Shown: positions 34,668 through 42,728 of the stretch, in pieces
Layout of the letters: each line of letters starts with the position of its first letter
Numbering within the stretch: the first letter of the stretch is position 1
Assembly (NCBI RefSeq): GCF_014490445.1
Contig: NZ_JACTUZ010000007.1
Coordinates: 1 to 64,000, forward strand
Direction: 5' to 3'
From: Pseudoroseomonas ludipueritiae
GTDB lineage: Bacteria; Pseudomonadota; Alphaproteobacteria; Acetobacterales; Acetobacteraceae
Length of the DNA stretch: 64,000 nt
Translations under genes and position numbers: made by a program
The notes under the pieces: model-generated
Database searches by the model: none
Seen by the model: the letters and a program-made list of their open reading frames with translations, nothing else
What the model was told of the DNA's origin: nothing

Positions 34668-35732
34668 TCAGTCCTCCGCCGGCCGGCTCCGCATGAAGCG
34701 GGCGCGGTGAAGCGCGGCGGAGCCGAACTGGTTGGCCAGCACCATCGCCTTCCGCAGGAAAAGGCCCACGTCGTATTCGTCGGTGTAGCCAATGGCGCCA
34801 TGCATCTGCACCGCTTCCTGCGTCACCTTCATGGCCGCCTCGGCCGCGCGGGCCTTGGCGCGGGAGACAACGGCCTGCCGCGCCAGGCCATTGGCGCCAT
34901 CATCCAGGGCGGCGGCGGCGCCTTCCACGCTGGCGCGGGTCAGGGCCAGTTGGATCTTCAGATCCGCCGCGCGGTGTTGCAGCGCCTGGAAGCTGCCCAG
35001 CGGCTTGCCGAACTGATGGCGGGCCCGCAGGTAGTCCAGCGTCATGGCGAAGGCGCGCTCCATCAGCCCCAGCAGATAGGCGGCGGTGCCGAGCGCGGCC
35101 TCGTCCAGCGCTTCCGGCAGCACGGCGGCCACATCGCCCTCCAGCCGGCGGGCGCTGGCGAGGTCCGGGCGCAGTGTGCCGTAGTGGCCGCCATCCTGAG
35201 TCTTCTGGATCTCGGCTGCCGGGGCCTCGGCGGCGTAGAGCACCATCGCCGCCCCTTCCCGCACCGGCAGCAGCACATGGCTGGCGGCTGAGGCCATGGG
35301 GATGAACAGGCGCGGCGCTTCCGCGTCCCCCGGCGTTTCCAGGGTGTCGGGCTGTTGCTGCCAGGCGGTCAGGACAAGGTTCTCCCCCGCCACCAGCGCC
35401 GGCAGCAGCGTCTCGTCGCCGATCGCGGCCAGCAGGCGGGCGGAAAGCGCGCCGGCCACCAGCGGCTCCGGCACCAGGGCGCGGCCGAGTTCCTCATAAA
35501 GGGCGCAGGCCTCGGACATGCCGAGGCCGATGCCTCCCGCCTCCTCCGGCAGCCGCAGCCCGACCCAGCCCAGGGCGCCCATCCCGGCCCAGGTCGCCGG
35601 GTCGATGCCGGGCAGGCCGTAGCGCAGGCGGCGCACCCGCTCCAGGCTGCCATCGGCCGGCACCACGGCGGCGGCGCTGTCCCGGATCATGCGCAGGGAT
35701 TCGGCGCGGTCCTCGATCATGCTGGCGGACAT
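34668..35732 (-). CDS. Acyl-CoA dehydrogenase, likely non-catalytic partner subunit
   Basis: 354 residues, a little shorter than typical enzymes (about 380). The N-terminal helical domain, beta domain and C-terminal MHGAIGYTDEYDVGLFLRKA are recognisable. Where catalytic enzymes have YEGT the sequence is NQFGSAALHRAR, so the active-site Glu is absent, and the FAD/substrate motif PxAGSDL is not seen. These traits are typical of the partner subunit in hetero-oligomeric dehydrogenases (FadE28-FadE29-like). It is the last gene of the operon beginning at 44589; its mate may be the gene at 40136-41299. Confidence 0.85.
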   Translation of the reverse strand: MSASMIEDRAESLRMIRDSAAAVVPADGSLERVRRLRYGLPGIDPATWAGMGALGWVGLRLPEEAGGIGLGMSEACALYEELGRALVPEPLVAGALSARLLAAIGDETLLPALVAGENLVLTAWQQQPDTLETPGDAEAPRLFIPMASAASHVLLPVREGAAMVLYAAEAPAAEIQKTQDGGHYGTLRPDLASARRLEGDVAAVLPEALDEAALGTAAYLLGLMERAFAMTLDYLRARHQFGKPLGSFQALQHRAADLKIQLALTRASVEGAAAALDDGANGLARQAVVSRAKARAAEAAMKVTQEAVQMHGAIGYTDEYDVGLFLRKAMVLANQFGSAALHRARFMRSRPAED

Positions 35733-35742
35733 CCCGGCAACC

Positions 35743-36720
35743 TCAATCCAGCTTCACATTGGCCAGGCGGATCAGCTCGCCCCACTTGGCGCGTTCCGCC
35801 TGCACGAAGGCGCCAAGCTGCTCCGGCGTGCCGCCGGCAACGGTGCCGCCCTGGTCGGCCAGGCTGCGGCGCACGTCATTGTCCTGCAGCGCCGCGACAG
35901 CGGCATCGTGCAGGATGCGGATGCGGTCCGGTGGCGTGCCGGAGGGCGCGAACATGGCGTACCAGGTCTCGGAGATCACATCCGGCGCCCCGGCCTCGGC
36001 CATGGTGGGCACATCGGGCAGGATGGCGGCGCGTTCCTTCGCGGTGACGCCGAGGGCCAGCAGCTCGCCGCCCCGGATATGCGGCAGCACCACCGGCACG
36101 TCGGCCAGGATCATGTCGATGGTGCCGGACAGCAGGTCCGTCACCGCCGGCGCGGCGCCGCGATACGGCACGTGCACGATGTCGATGCCGGTCTTCAGCT
36201 TGAACAGCTCGCCCGCCAGATGCAGGGAGGAACCATTGCCGGCGGAACCATAGGTCAGTTGCCCGGGCTGCTTCCTGGCCAGCGCCACCAGCTCGGCTAC
36301 CGACTTCACGCCCTTCTTCCTGCTGACCACCAGGATCTGCGGCACCGACAGCACATGCGTGATGGGCGCCAGGTCCTTCTGTACGTCATAGGCCATGCGC
36401 GGCATCAGCTGCGGCAGCACCACCAGCGCGCCGGTGGAGGCCAGCACCGTGGTCAGCCCATCCGGCCGGCTGCGCGCTGTGGCCTCGACGCCCACCATGC
36501 CGCCGGCGCCGGAGCGGCTGTCCACCACCACCGGCTGCCCGAGCTTGGTGCTCATCACCTGCCCGATGATGCGGGCGATGATATCGGCCGGGCCGCCGGC
36601 GGCGAAGGGCACGATCATCTTCACCGGCTGGTCGGGAAAAGCAGGCTGCGCCATGGCGGGCACCGCCGGCATCGCGCAGCCGGCGGCGAGCAGGGCAAGG
36701 CTCTGGCGTCGGGTCAGCAT
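35743..36720 (-). CDS. TTT-family periplasmic solute-binding protein (TctC/Bug)
   Basis: 325 residues from ATG 36720 (GGAGGAGAG upstream). The Sec signal has a Tat-like look (MLTRRQSLALLAAGCAMPAV), then the Bug fold with PDQPVKMIVPFAAGGPADII and VVVDSRSGAGGMVGVEA, which line the carboxylate pocket. These proteins bring mono-, di- or tricarboxylates to TctAB permeases. No permease lies here; TctAB genes occur at 55267-57313. Its place within a CoA-dependent catabolic operon suggests the operon's substrate is its ligand. Confidence 0.93.
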   Translation of the reverse strand: MLTRRQSLALLAAGCAMPAVPAMAQPAFPDQPVKMIVPFAAGGPADIIARIIGQVMSTKLGQPVVVDSRSGAGGMVGVEATARSRPDGLTTVLASTGALVVLPQLMPRMAYDVQKDLAPITHVLSVPQILVVSRKKGVKSVAELVALARKQPGQLTYGSAGNGSSLHLAGELFKLKTGIDIVHVPYRGAAPAVTDLLSGTIDMILADVPVVLPHIRGGELLALGVTAKERAAILPDVPTMAEAGAPDVISETWYAMFAPSGTPPDRIRILHDAAVAALQDNDVRRSLADQGGTVAGGTPEQLGAFVQAERAKWGELIRLANVKLD

Positions 36721-36762
36721 CCTGGATCTCTCCTCCGCGCCTTTCATGAGGCGACTTTCTTT

Positions 36763-36778
36763 AATAAACTAGCTTATT
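36763..36778. repeat. AT-rich inverted repeat between synthetase and binding-protein genes
   Basis: AATAA-ACTAGC-TTATT is a perfect 5-bp dyad in the AT-richest spot of the operon. It lies 43 bp before the solute-binding protein start and 5 bp after the synthetase stop on the minus strand. It could be an internal promoter or regulator site. Confidence 0.3.
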
Positions 36779-36783
36779 GGCTT

Positions 36784-38943
36784 TTATGATGCCGTGCCCG
36801 CCGCGTCCATGGCTTTCACGCGCTGCGACAGCGCGATCAACGCATCGACCGCCAGCACCCGTCGGCCGGTGCAGATGAGCGGATTGATATCCAGTTCCGT
36901 GATCGCCGGCTCCGCCGCGACAAGCTCCGCCACCCGGCACAGAATGGCCGCGAGCTGTTCGAGATCCGCCCCCGCGCCCCCGCGAAACCCCTCCAGCAGC
37001 GGGTAGCCGCGCAGGCCGCGCAGCATGCGCTGCGCCTGCTGCAGGCTCAGCGGCGCCGGGGCAACGGCGGTATCCTGCAGCAATTCCACCAGAACGCCGC
37101 CGAGGCCGACAGCAACCACCGGGCCGAAGACCGGGTCCCGCCGCGCGCCGATGATGAGTTCCACACCGCGTGGCACCATCGGCTGCACCAGCATGCCCCG
37201 CAGGCGTGGCTGAGGGGCGATGGCGGCAATCGCGGCCTCGATGCCGGCATAAGCCTCCCGCAGCATGGCGGCGTCACGCAGGTCCAGGCGCACCACGCCG
37301 GCTTCGGTCTTGTGCGGCAGGTCGGGGCTCTCGGCCTTCAAGGCCACGGGGTAGCCGAGACGCCCGGCGGCGCGCAGGGCGGTATCGAGGTCGGGCACCA
37401 GTTCCTCGGGCACCACCGGCAGGCCGCATTCCGCCAGCACCGCCTTGGCCGCCGATTCCGGCAGCACCGCCCCTGGGGCGGAGGCCAGCAGAGCCCCTGC
37501 CCGCGCCAGGGCCGCGGCATCCAGCAGTCGCGTCGGCGCCTCCGCCGGCCGGGTGGCCCAGGTGGCGCGCTCCCGCCAGGCCGCCAGGGCGGCGAAGCAG
37601 CGGTCCATGGAGGAGAAGATGGCGGCGTCCTGCACCGCCTCCGCCGCGCGCAGCACGTCTCCTTCCCGCCGCTCGGCCAGCCAGGGCACGCAGAGGAAGC
37701 GGCCATGGCGGGCGGCGATCCCGGCCATCACCGGGATGCGGGCGGCCGAGAAGGCATAGCCATGGGTATTGGGATACAGCAGCACGCCGTAGCCAGGGTC
37801 GGAGGCCAGGGCATCGGTGCAGGCCAACAGGGCTTCGGCATCGTTCAGCACCTGTGCCGTCAGGTCGCAAGGGTTGCGGGTGGAACCGTATTCCGGAATG
37901 CGCGCGGCCAGCACCGCCGCGGCACCCTCCTCCGGCTGCGGCAGGGATATGCTGTGCCGCTCCGCCGCATCGGCCGCCAGGATGCCGGCGCCACCGGAGG
38001 TGGAGACCACCGCCACCCCGGCACCACGCGGCACCGCCGGGGCCTTGGCGAAGAAGGCTGCCGTTTCGACCAGGGCCGAGAAGTCGTCGACCAGAATGGC
38101 CCCCACCTCGGCCAGTGCGGCGCGCCAGACGGCATGGCCGCCGGCCACGGCCCCGGTATGGGACAGCGCGGCGGCCGCGCCGCCCTCGCCCGAGGCCATC
38201 TTGTGCACCAACAAAGGCTTGCCCGCCCGTGCCGCGCGCCCGGCGGCCGCCAGCATCCGGCGCGGCTCGGCCAAGCCCTCCAGCACGCAGACGATGGCGG
38301 CGCAGCCCGGCTCCTCCGCCAGGTAGGCAACCAGATCTGCGGTATCCAGCCCGGCCGCATTGCCCGAGGTCAGCACATGGCTGACCGCCACGCCGCGCTC
38401 CACCGCCTGCGCCAGGGCGAAGCCCAGGGCGCCGGACTGGCTGACGATGCCGATGGCGCGCCCCTGCGGCACCAATGGCTTTGGCCCGCCGGAGAACGTG
38501 ACGCCAGCGCCCAGCAGGAAATTTCCGAAGCCCAAGCAATTCGGCCCCAGCAGCGGCAGGCGTCCAGCAAGCGCGCCCACGGCTTCCTGTTCCGCCACAC
38601 GCTCCGGCAATCCGGTCTCGGCATAGCCGGCGGCGAAGACCACCGCGCCGCCGGCACTTCGGGCGAGGCAATCCTGCAGCACCGCAGTGACACCCTCCCG
38701 TGGCGCGGCGATGGCGACGCAGTCCGGCGCCGCCGGCAGCGCGGCCAGGGAGGGATAGCAGCGCCGTCCGCCCAACGTGTCGTAGCGCGGATTCACCGGC
38801 CAGATCTCGCCGGTGAAGCCTTCCAGATTTTCCAGCACCCGCGCGCCGAAGGCCCCGGCCCGTGTGCTGGCACCAACCACGGCGATGCTGCGGGGATGCA
38901 GCAACCGCCGCAGCGCGGCATGGGAAGGCAGCGGGCGCGTCAC
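36784..38943 (-). CDS. Acyl-CoA synthetase, NDP-forming (acetate-CoA ligase family, fused alpha-beta)
   Basis: 719 residues from GTG 38943, which overlaps the stop of the upstream CoA-transferase. Domains in order: CoA-binding (RSIAVVGASTRAGAFGARVL), succinyl-CoA ligase-like domains with the phospho-His in ALSHTGAVAGG, then an ATP-grasp half (VALKAESPDLPHKTEAGVVR ... ITELDINPLICTGRR). It makes acyl-CoA from an acid, CoA and ATP, with ADP and phosphate as products. With CoA-transferases in the same operon there are two ways to load the substrate onto CoA. Confidence 0.92.
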   Translation of the reverse strand: MTRPLPSHAALRRLLHPRSIAVVGASTRAGAFGARVLENLEGFTGEIWPVNPRYDTLGGRRCYPSLAALPAAPDCVAIAAPREGVTAVLQDCLARSAGGAVVFAAGYAETGLPERVAEQEAVGALAGRLPLLGPNCLGFGNFLLGAGVTFSGGPKPLVPQGRAIGIVSQSGALGFALAQAVERGVAVSHVLTSGNAAGLDTADLVAYLAEEPGCAAIVCVLEGLAEPRRMLAAAGRAARAGKPLLVHKMASGEGGAAAALSHTGAVAGGHAVWRAALAEVGAILVDDFSALVETAAFFAKAPAVPRGAGVAVVSTSGGAGILAADAAERHSISLPQPEEGAAAVLAARIPEYGSTRNPCDLTAQVLNDAEALLACTDALASDPGYGVLLYPNTHGYAFSAARIPVMAGIAARHGRFLCVPWLAERREGDVLRAAEAVQDAAIFSSMDRCFAALAAWRERATWATRPAEAPTRLLDAAALARAGALLASAPGAVLPESAAKAVLAECGLPVVPEELVPDLDTALRAAGRLGYPVALKAESPDLPHKTEAGVVRLDLRDAAMLREAYAGIEAAIAAIAPQPRLRGMLVQPMVPRGVELIIGARRDPVFGPVVAVGLGGVLVELLQDTAVAPAPLSLQQAQRMLRGLRGYPLLEGFRGGAGADLEQLAAILCRVAELVAAEPAITELDINPLICTGRRVLAVDALIALSQRVKAMDAAGTAS

Positions 38944-40139
38944 GGCTCGGCCGCCGCCCCAGTGCCCAGCCATTCCTCCAGCACTTCCCGCGTGTGCTCG
39001 CCCAGTTGCGGCGGCACGCGGCCGTACTCGACCGGCGTGTCCGAGAAGCGCACCGGGTTAGCCACGAAGGGCATGGTGCCCACGCGCGGATGCGGCATTT
39101 CCTGCCACATGCCACGATGGCGCAACTGCGGGTCCTGCACCGCCGCGCCGAAGTCATTGAGCGGGCCGGAGGAAATGCCGGCTGCGTTCAGCAGATCTAC
39201 CCATTCCCCGGCGGTGCGGGCCAGCAGCGCCTGTTGCAACAGCGGCAGCAGTTCCGTCTTATGCGCCATGCGCTGGCGATTGGTCGCGAAGCGCGGGTCG
39301 GCGGGCACTTCCGGCACACCGATCACGGTGCAGAACTGCGCGAACTGCCGGTCGTTGCCCACCGCCACCATCAGCGGCCGGTCGGCGGTATCGAAGCTCT
39401 GCCAGGGCGTGTTGATCTGGGAGGCAGTGCCGGCGCGCACCGGCATCTTGCCGGAGATCATGTAGTTCATCGCGATATGCGAATGCGCCGCCACCTGCGC
39501 GTCCAGCAGCGCCAGGTCGATATGCTGGCCCTTGCCGGAGACGGTATCCCGGTGGTGCAGCGCCGCCAGGATGGCGATGGTGGCATAGAAGCCGGCATTG
39601 ATGTCCGACACGCTATAGCCCACCAGCGCCGGCCCGGCGCCGGGTGCGCCATCCGGATTGCCGGTGACGCTCAGCAAGCCGCTCATGGCCTGGAAGATCG
39701 GGTCATAGCCCGGCAGTGCGGCGTAGGGGCCGTCTTGCCCGAAGCCGGTGATGGAGCAGTAGATCAGCTGCGGGTTCACCTGGGCCAGCGAGGCGTAGTC
39801 CAGCCCATAGCGCGCGAGGCCGCCGGCCTTGAAGTTCTCGATGAAGACATCCGCCTTGCCGGCCAGCGCTCGCAGGTCCGCCTGCCCTTCCGGCGTCGCG
39901 ATATCCAGCGCCACCGAGCGCTTGCCGCGGTTCATCGCCAGGAAGGAGGAGGTATCGCCGGTCTCCCTGCCCTCCGCGTCCTTCTGCGGAAAGCCCATTC
40001 GCCGCACGTCGTCGCCGCCTTTCGGGTGCTCGACCTTCACGACTTCCGCGCCGAAGTCGGCCAGGATCTGCGCCGCCCAGGGGCCGGCGAAGATGCGCGT
40101 CATGTCCAGCACGCGGATGCGCGGCAGCGGGCCGCTCAT
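38940..40139 (-). CDS. CaiB/BaiF family (type III) CoA-transferase
   Basis: 399 residues. N-terminal PLPRIRVLDMTRIFAGPWAA and FGAEVVKVEHPKGGDDVR are the family's CoA-binding start. The catalytic Asp lies in ALPGYDPIFQAMSGL, where the acyl-aspartyl anhydride forms. MAVGNDRQFAQFCTVIGVPE follows. It moves CoA between an acyl donor and a carboxylic acid. Overlaps with both neighbours by 4 bp (ATGA and GTGA) indicate coupled translation. A second CaiB-type gene lies at 42729-43967. Confidence 0.93.
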   Translation of the reverse strand: MSGPLPRIRVLDMTRIFAGPWAAQILADFGAEVVKVEHPKGGDDVRRMGFPQKDAEGRETGDTSSFLAMNRGKRSVALDIATPEGQADLRALAGKADVFIENFKAGGLARYGLDYASLAQVNPQLIYCSITGFGQDGPYAALPGYDPIFQAMSGLLSVTGNPDGAPGAGPALVGYSVSDINAGFYATIAILAALHHRDTVSGKGQHIDLALLDAQVAAHSHIAMNYMISGKMPVRAGTASQINTPWQSFDTADRPLMVAVGNDRQFAQFCTVIGVPEVPADPRFATNRQRMAHKTELLPLLQQALLARTAGEWVDLLNAAGISSGPLNDFGAAVQDPQLRHRGMWQEMPHPRVGTMPFVANPVRFSDTPVEYGRVPPQLGEHTREVLEEWLGTGAAAEP

Positions 40140-41299
40140 GCCGGCAGGTCCAGCACGTTGCGCGCCAGGATGTTGCGCAGGATCTCGGAGGAACCGCCAA
40201 AGATAGTGGAAGGCCGCGCCAGCAGGAACTGCCCGGCAGGGTGCAGGCCCTCGCCCGGCATCGGGTCCAGCAGGCCCGCGTTCTCGCCGGCGATCTCCAG
40301 CATGGCGTCCGTGATGCGCTGGAAGAGTTCCGTCTGCACGATCTTCAGGATTGAGACATCGGGGCCCAGCGTTTCCCCGCGCTTCAGCTTCGCCACGAAG
40401 GATTCATAGAGTTCCTTCAGGTCCGCCAGTTCCATGCTGAAGCGGGCATACTGGTCCAGGAAGGCAGGGTCCTGGTCCTTGCCCACCGCCACAGCTATGG
40501 CCTTCAGCCGCGCCAGCCCGTTGGAGGAGAGCTTGGGGGAGCCGATGGCGATGCGCTCGAAGCCCAGCAGCGCCTTGGCATAGGTCCAGCCCTGGTTGAC
40601 CTCGCCCACCACCATGTCCTTAGGCACGCGGACATTGTCGAAGAAGACCTCGCAGAACTCGTCATGCAGGTCGAGATTGATGATCGGCCGCACCGAGACG
40701 CCCGGCGCATCCATCGGCAGCAGCAGGAAGGAAATGCCCTGCTGCTTCTTGCCCGATTTGTCGGTGCGGGCGAGCACAAAAATCCAGTTGGCGTCGTTGG
40801 CCAGCGTGATCCAGGTCTTCTGGCCGTTCAGCACCCAGTGGTCGCCGGCATCCGCCGCATCCAGCCGCAGCGCCGCGAGGTCGGAACCGGCGTTCGGCTC
40901 GGAATAACCCTGGCACCAGATATCCTCGCCCGAGAGGATGCGTGGCAGGAAGCGCTGCTTCTGCTCCTCCGTTCCGTGCTTGATCAGCATCGGGCCGAGC
41001 ATGATCAGGCCCATGTCGCTGACACGGGCGCAGCCGTGGCGCTCCAGTTCCTCGATCATGATGAGCTGCTTGGTGGCGCCGAGGCCTATGCCGCCGTATT
41101 CACGCGGCCAGTTCGGTGCCAGCCAGCCCTGGCGGGAAAGCGCCATGTACCAGGGCTTGTTCTCGTGCCAGTGCAGGCGGCGGCGCGGGAAGCGCATCTC
41201 GGGCGGGTAGTTCGCCTCGATCCAGCGGCGCACATGCAGGCGGAAGGCGTTGTCTTCCATCTGGTCCAGCGCCTCGGGCGGCAGCGTGTCCTGGTCCAT
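40136..41299 (-). CDS. Acyl-CoA dehydrogenase
   Basis: 387 residues with the full three-domain layout. WCQGYSEPNAGSDLAALRLD binds FAD and substrate, and HWVLNGQKTWITLANDANWI is the beta-domain signature. The C-terminus reads STIFGGSSEILRN, so the usual catalytic Glu (YEGT) is Gly; in such enzymes the base is placed elsewhere. This form fits the FadE17/28-like group acting on branched or ring-bearing acyl-CoAs. It starts 4 bp after the enoyl-CoA hydratase gene ends. Confidence 0.93.
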   Translation of the reverse strand: MDQDTLPPEALDQMEDNAFRLHVRRWIEANYPPEMRFPRRRLHWHENKPWYMALSRQGWLAPNWPREYGGIGLGATKQLIMIEELERHGCARVSDMGLIMLGPMLIKHGTEEQKQRFLPRILSGEDIWCQGYSEPNAGSDLAALRLDAADAGDHWVLNGQKTWITLANDANWIFVLARTDKSGKKQQGISFLLLPMDAPGVSVRPIINLDLHDEFCEVFFDNVRVPKDMVVGEVNQGWTYAKALLGFERIAIGSPKLSSNGLARLKAIAVAVGKDQDPAFLDQYARFSMELADLKELYESFVAKLKRGETLGPDVSILKIVQTELFQRITDAMLEIAGENAGLLDPMPGEGLHPAGQFLLARPSTIFGGSSEILRNILARNVLDLPA

Positions 41300-41303
41300 G
41301 CTG

Positions 41304-42104
41304 TCAGACTCCCTTGAAGACGGCGGGGCGCTTCTCCATGAAGGCGCGTTGCGCCTCCTTGGTATCCTCGGCGCTGGAGAGGGCCGCCGTCTGCGTCTGC
41401 TCGAAACGGTAGCCTTCGTGCAGCGGCATTTCCTCGGTCAGGAAGAAGGAGCGCTTGGCCGCTTGCACCGCCAGCGGGCTCTTGGCCGCGATCTGCTTCG
41501 CGATGGCCTGCGCTTCCGCCAGCAGCCGGTCCTTAGGCAGGCAGGCGGAGGCGACATTCATCCGCAGCAGTTCCGGCCCCGGAATACGGCGGGCGGTATA
41601 GATCATCAGCCGCGCATCGGACTGCGAGAAGAAGCGCAGGATATGCCGCACGCCGCCGGCGAGGCCGACATCCACCTCAGTCATGGCGAAGAAGGCTTCT
41701 TCCGCCACCAGCACGATGTCACAGCACAGCGCCAGCACGCAGCCCGCGCCGATGGCCGGGCCATTGACGGCGGCGATGACCGGCTTGCCGCATTCCATCA
41801 CGGCGTCGAAGGCGGCACGCACCCGGCGGTTGTGGCCGGGATAGGCACCGGCCTCGCCGGCCAGGTTCGGCCGCTCCCGCAGGTCGGCGCCGGCGGAGAA
41901 GGCACGGCCCTCGCCAGTCAGCACCACGGCGCGCACCTCGCGCGTGTCGTGCAGCACGTCGAAGATGCGCGGCAACTCGTCGCGGAAGATGCGATCCTGC
42001 GCATTCACTGGCGGGGCCGTCATGGTGACGGTGGCGACATGGTCTTCCAGCGTCACGGAGAAGCGCTGCAGGTCCTCAAGGCCCTTGATCGGCGCGGCGC
42101 TCAT
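41304..42104 (-). CDS. Enoyl-CoA hydratase/isomerase family protein
   Basis: 266 residues of the crotonase fold. FSAGADLRERP and AAVNGPAIGAGCVLALCCDI form the oxyanion hole, and MTEVDVGLAGGVRHIL holds one conserved Glu. It would hydrate or isomerise the enoyl-CoA made by the dehydrogenases. The C-terminus (MEKRPAVFKGV) is normal. It overlaps the upstream CMD-family gene by ATGA. Confidence 0.92.
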   Translation of the reverse strand: MSAAPIKGLEDLQRFSVTLEDHVATVTMTAPPVNAQDRIFRDELPRIFDVLHDTREVRAVVLTGEGRAFSAGADLRERPNLAGEAGAYPGHNRRVRAAFDAVMECGKPVIAAVNGPAIGAGCVLALCCDIVLVAEEAFFAMTEVDVGLAGGVRHILRFFSQSDARLMIYTARRIPGPELLRMNVASACLPKDRLLAEAQAIAKQIAAKSPLAVQAAKRSFFLTEEMPLHEGYRFEQTQTAALSSAEDTKEAQRAFMEKRPAVFKGV

Positions 42105-42709
42105 TCGGCGGCATCCGCGTGACTGCGGGCGGGCGGCAGCGGGAAGAGGCCCTCCGCCGGCGCCTGCACCGGTTCCGCGACGCCGTCCGGCAGCGGGATC
42201 TCATGCGCGTTCAGCGTCATGGAGACCATGGTGTAATAGCCGATGACGCCGGTCAGCTCGACCACGCCGCGCGCGCCCCAGCGGCGCTCCACCGCGTGAT
42301 AGGCGGCCTCGTCCACGCGGCCATGCAGTTGCAGCTGGCGGGCGTATTCGTAGATGGCGGCGTCATCGGCATCGCCGAAAAGCGGTGCCTCGCCGTTGCG
42401 GATCGCCTCGATCACCGCATCCGGCAGGCCGGCGGCGGCGGCGGCGCGGGCATGCACCCACCATTCGATCTGGCTGCTCCAGCGGCGGCCGGTCACGATG
42501 ATGGCCAGCTCGTTCAGCCGCGGCGGCAGGCAGGTGCCGAAGCGCAGGAACTCGCCCAGCTTCGACCAGCGGTCGGCAAGGTCGGGGCTGTGGATCACGG
42601 CGCGCAGCGGGCCGATCATCTGCCCGCGCGGGCCGGACACCACGGCGTCATGAACGCGAAGCTGTTCCGGCGACATCTCGGCCGGCGAGGGCAAGGGGAT
42701 ACGCGGCAT
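42101..42709 (-). CDS. Carboxymuconolactone decarboxylase (CMD) family protein
   Basis: 202 residues from ATG 42709, with GAGGAAG 8 nt upstream; the frame continues upstream only as a shadow of the neighbouring gene. An all-helical AhpD/CMD-like protein: LNELAIIVTGRRWSSQIEWW, then VHARAAAAAGLPDAVIEAI. It has a single Cys and no CxxC, so it is not a peroxidase of the AhpD type. Similar proteins appear in aromatic and lactone catabolic operons, often without a proven role. Confidence 0.88.
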   Translation of the reverse strand: MPRIPLPSPAEMSPEQLRVHDAVVSGPRGQMIGPLRAVIHSPDLADRWSKLGEFLRFGTCLPPRLNELAIIVTGRRWSSQIEWWVHARAAAAAGLPDAVIEAIRNGEAPLFGDADDAAIYEYARQLQLHGRVDEAAYHAVERRWGARGVVELTGVIGYYTMVSMTLNAHEIPLPDGVAEPVQAPAEGLFPLPPARSHADAAE

Positions 42710-42728
42710 CAGTGTTTCTTCCTCGGCC

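Noticed and set aside
37312-39465. Plus-strand open frame of about 700 codons opposite the CoA synthetase
   Set aside because: Composition is unlike a protein, and the minus-strand gene has clear domains throughout.
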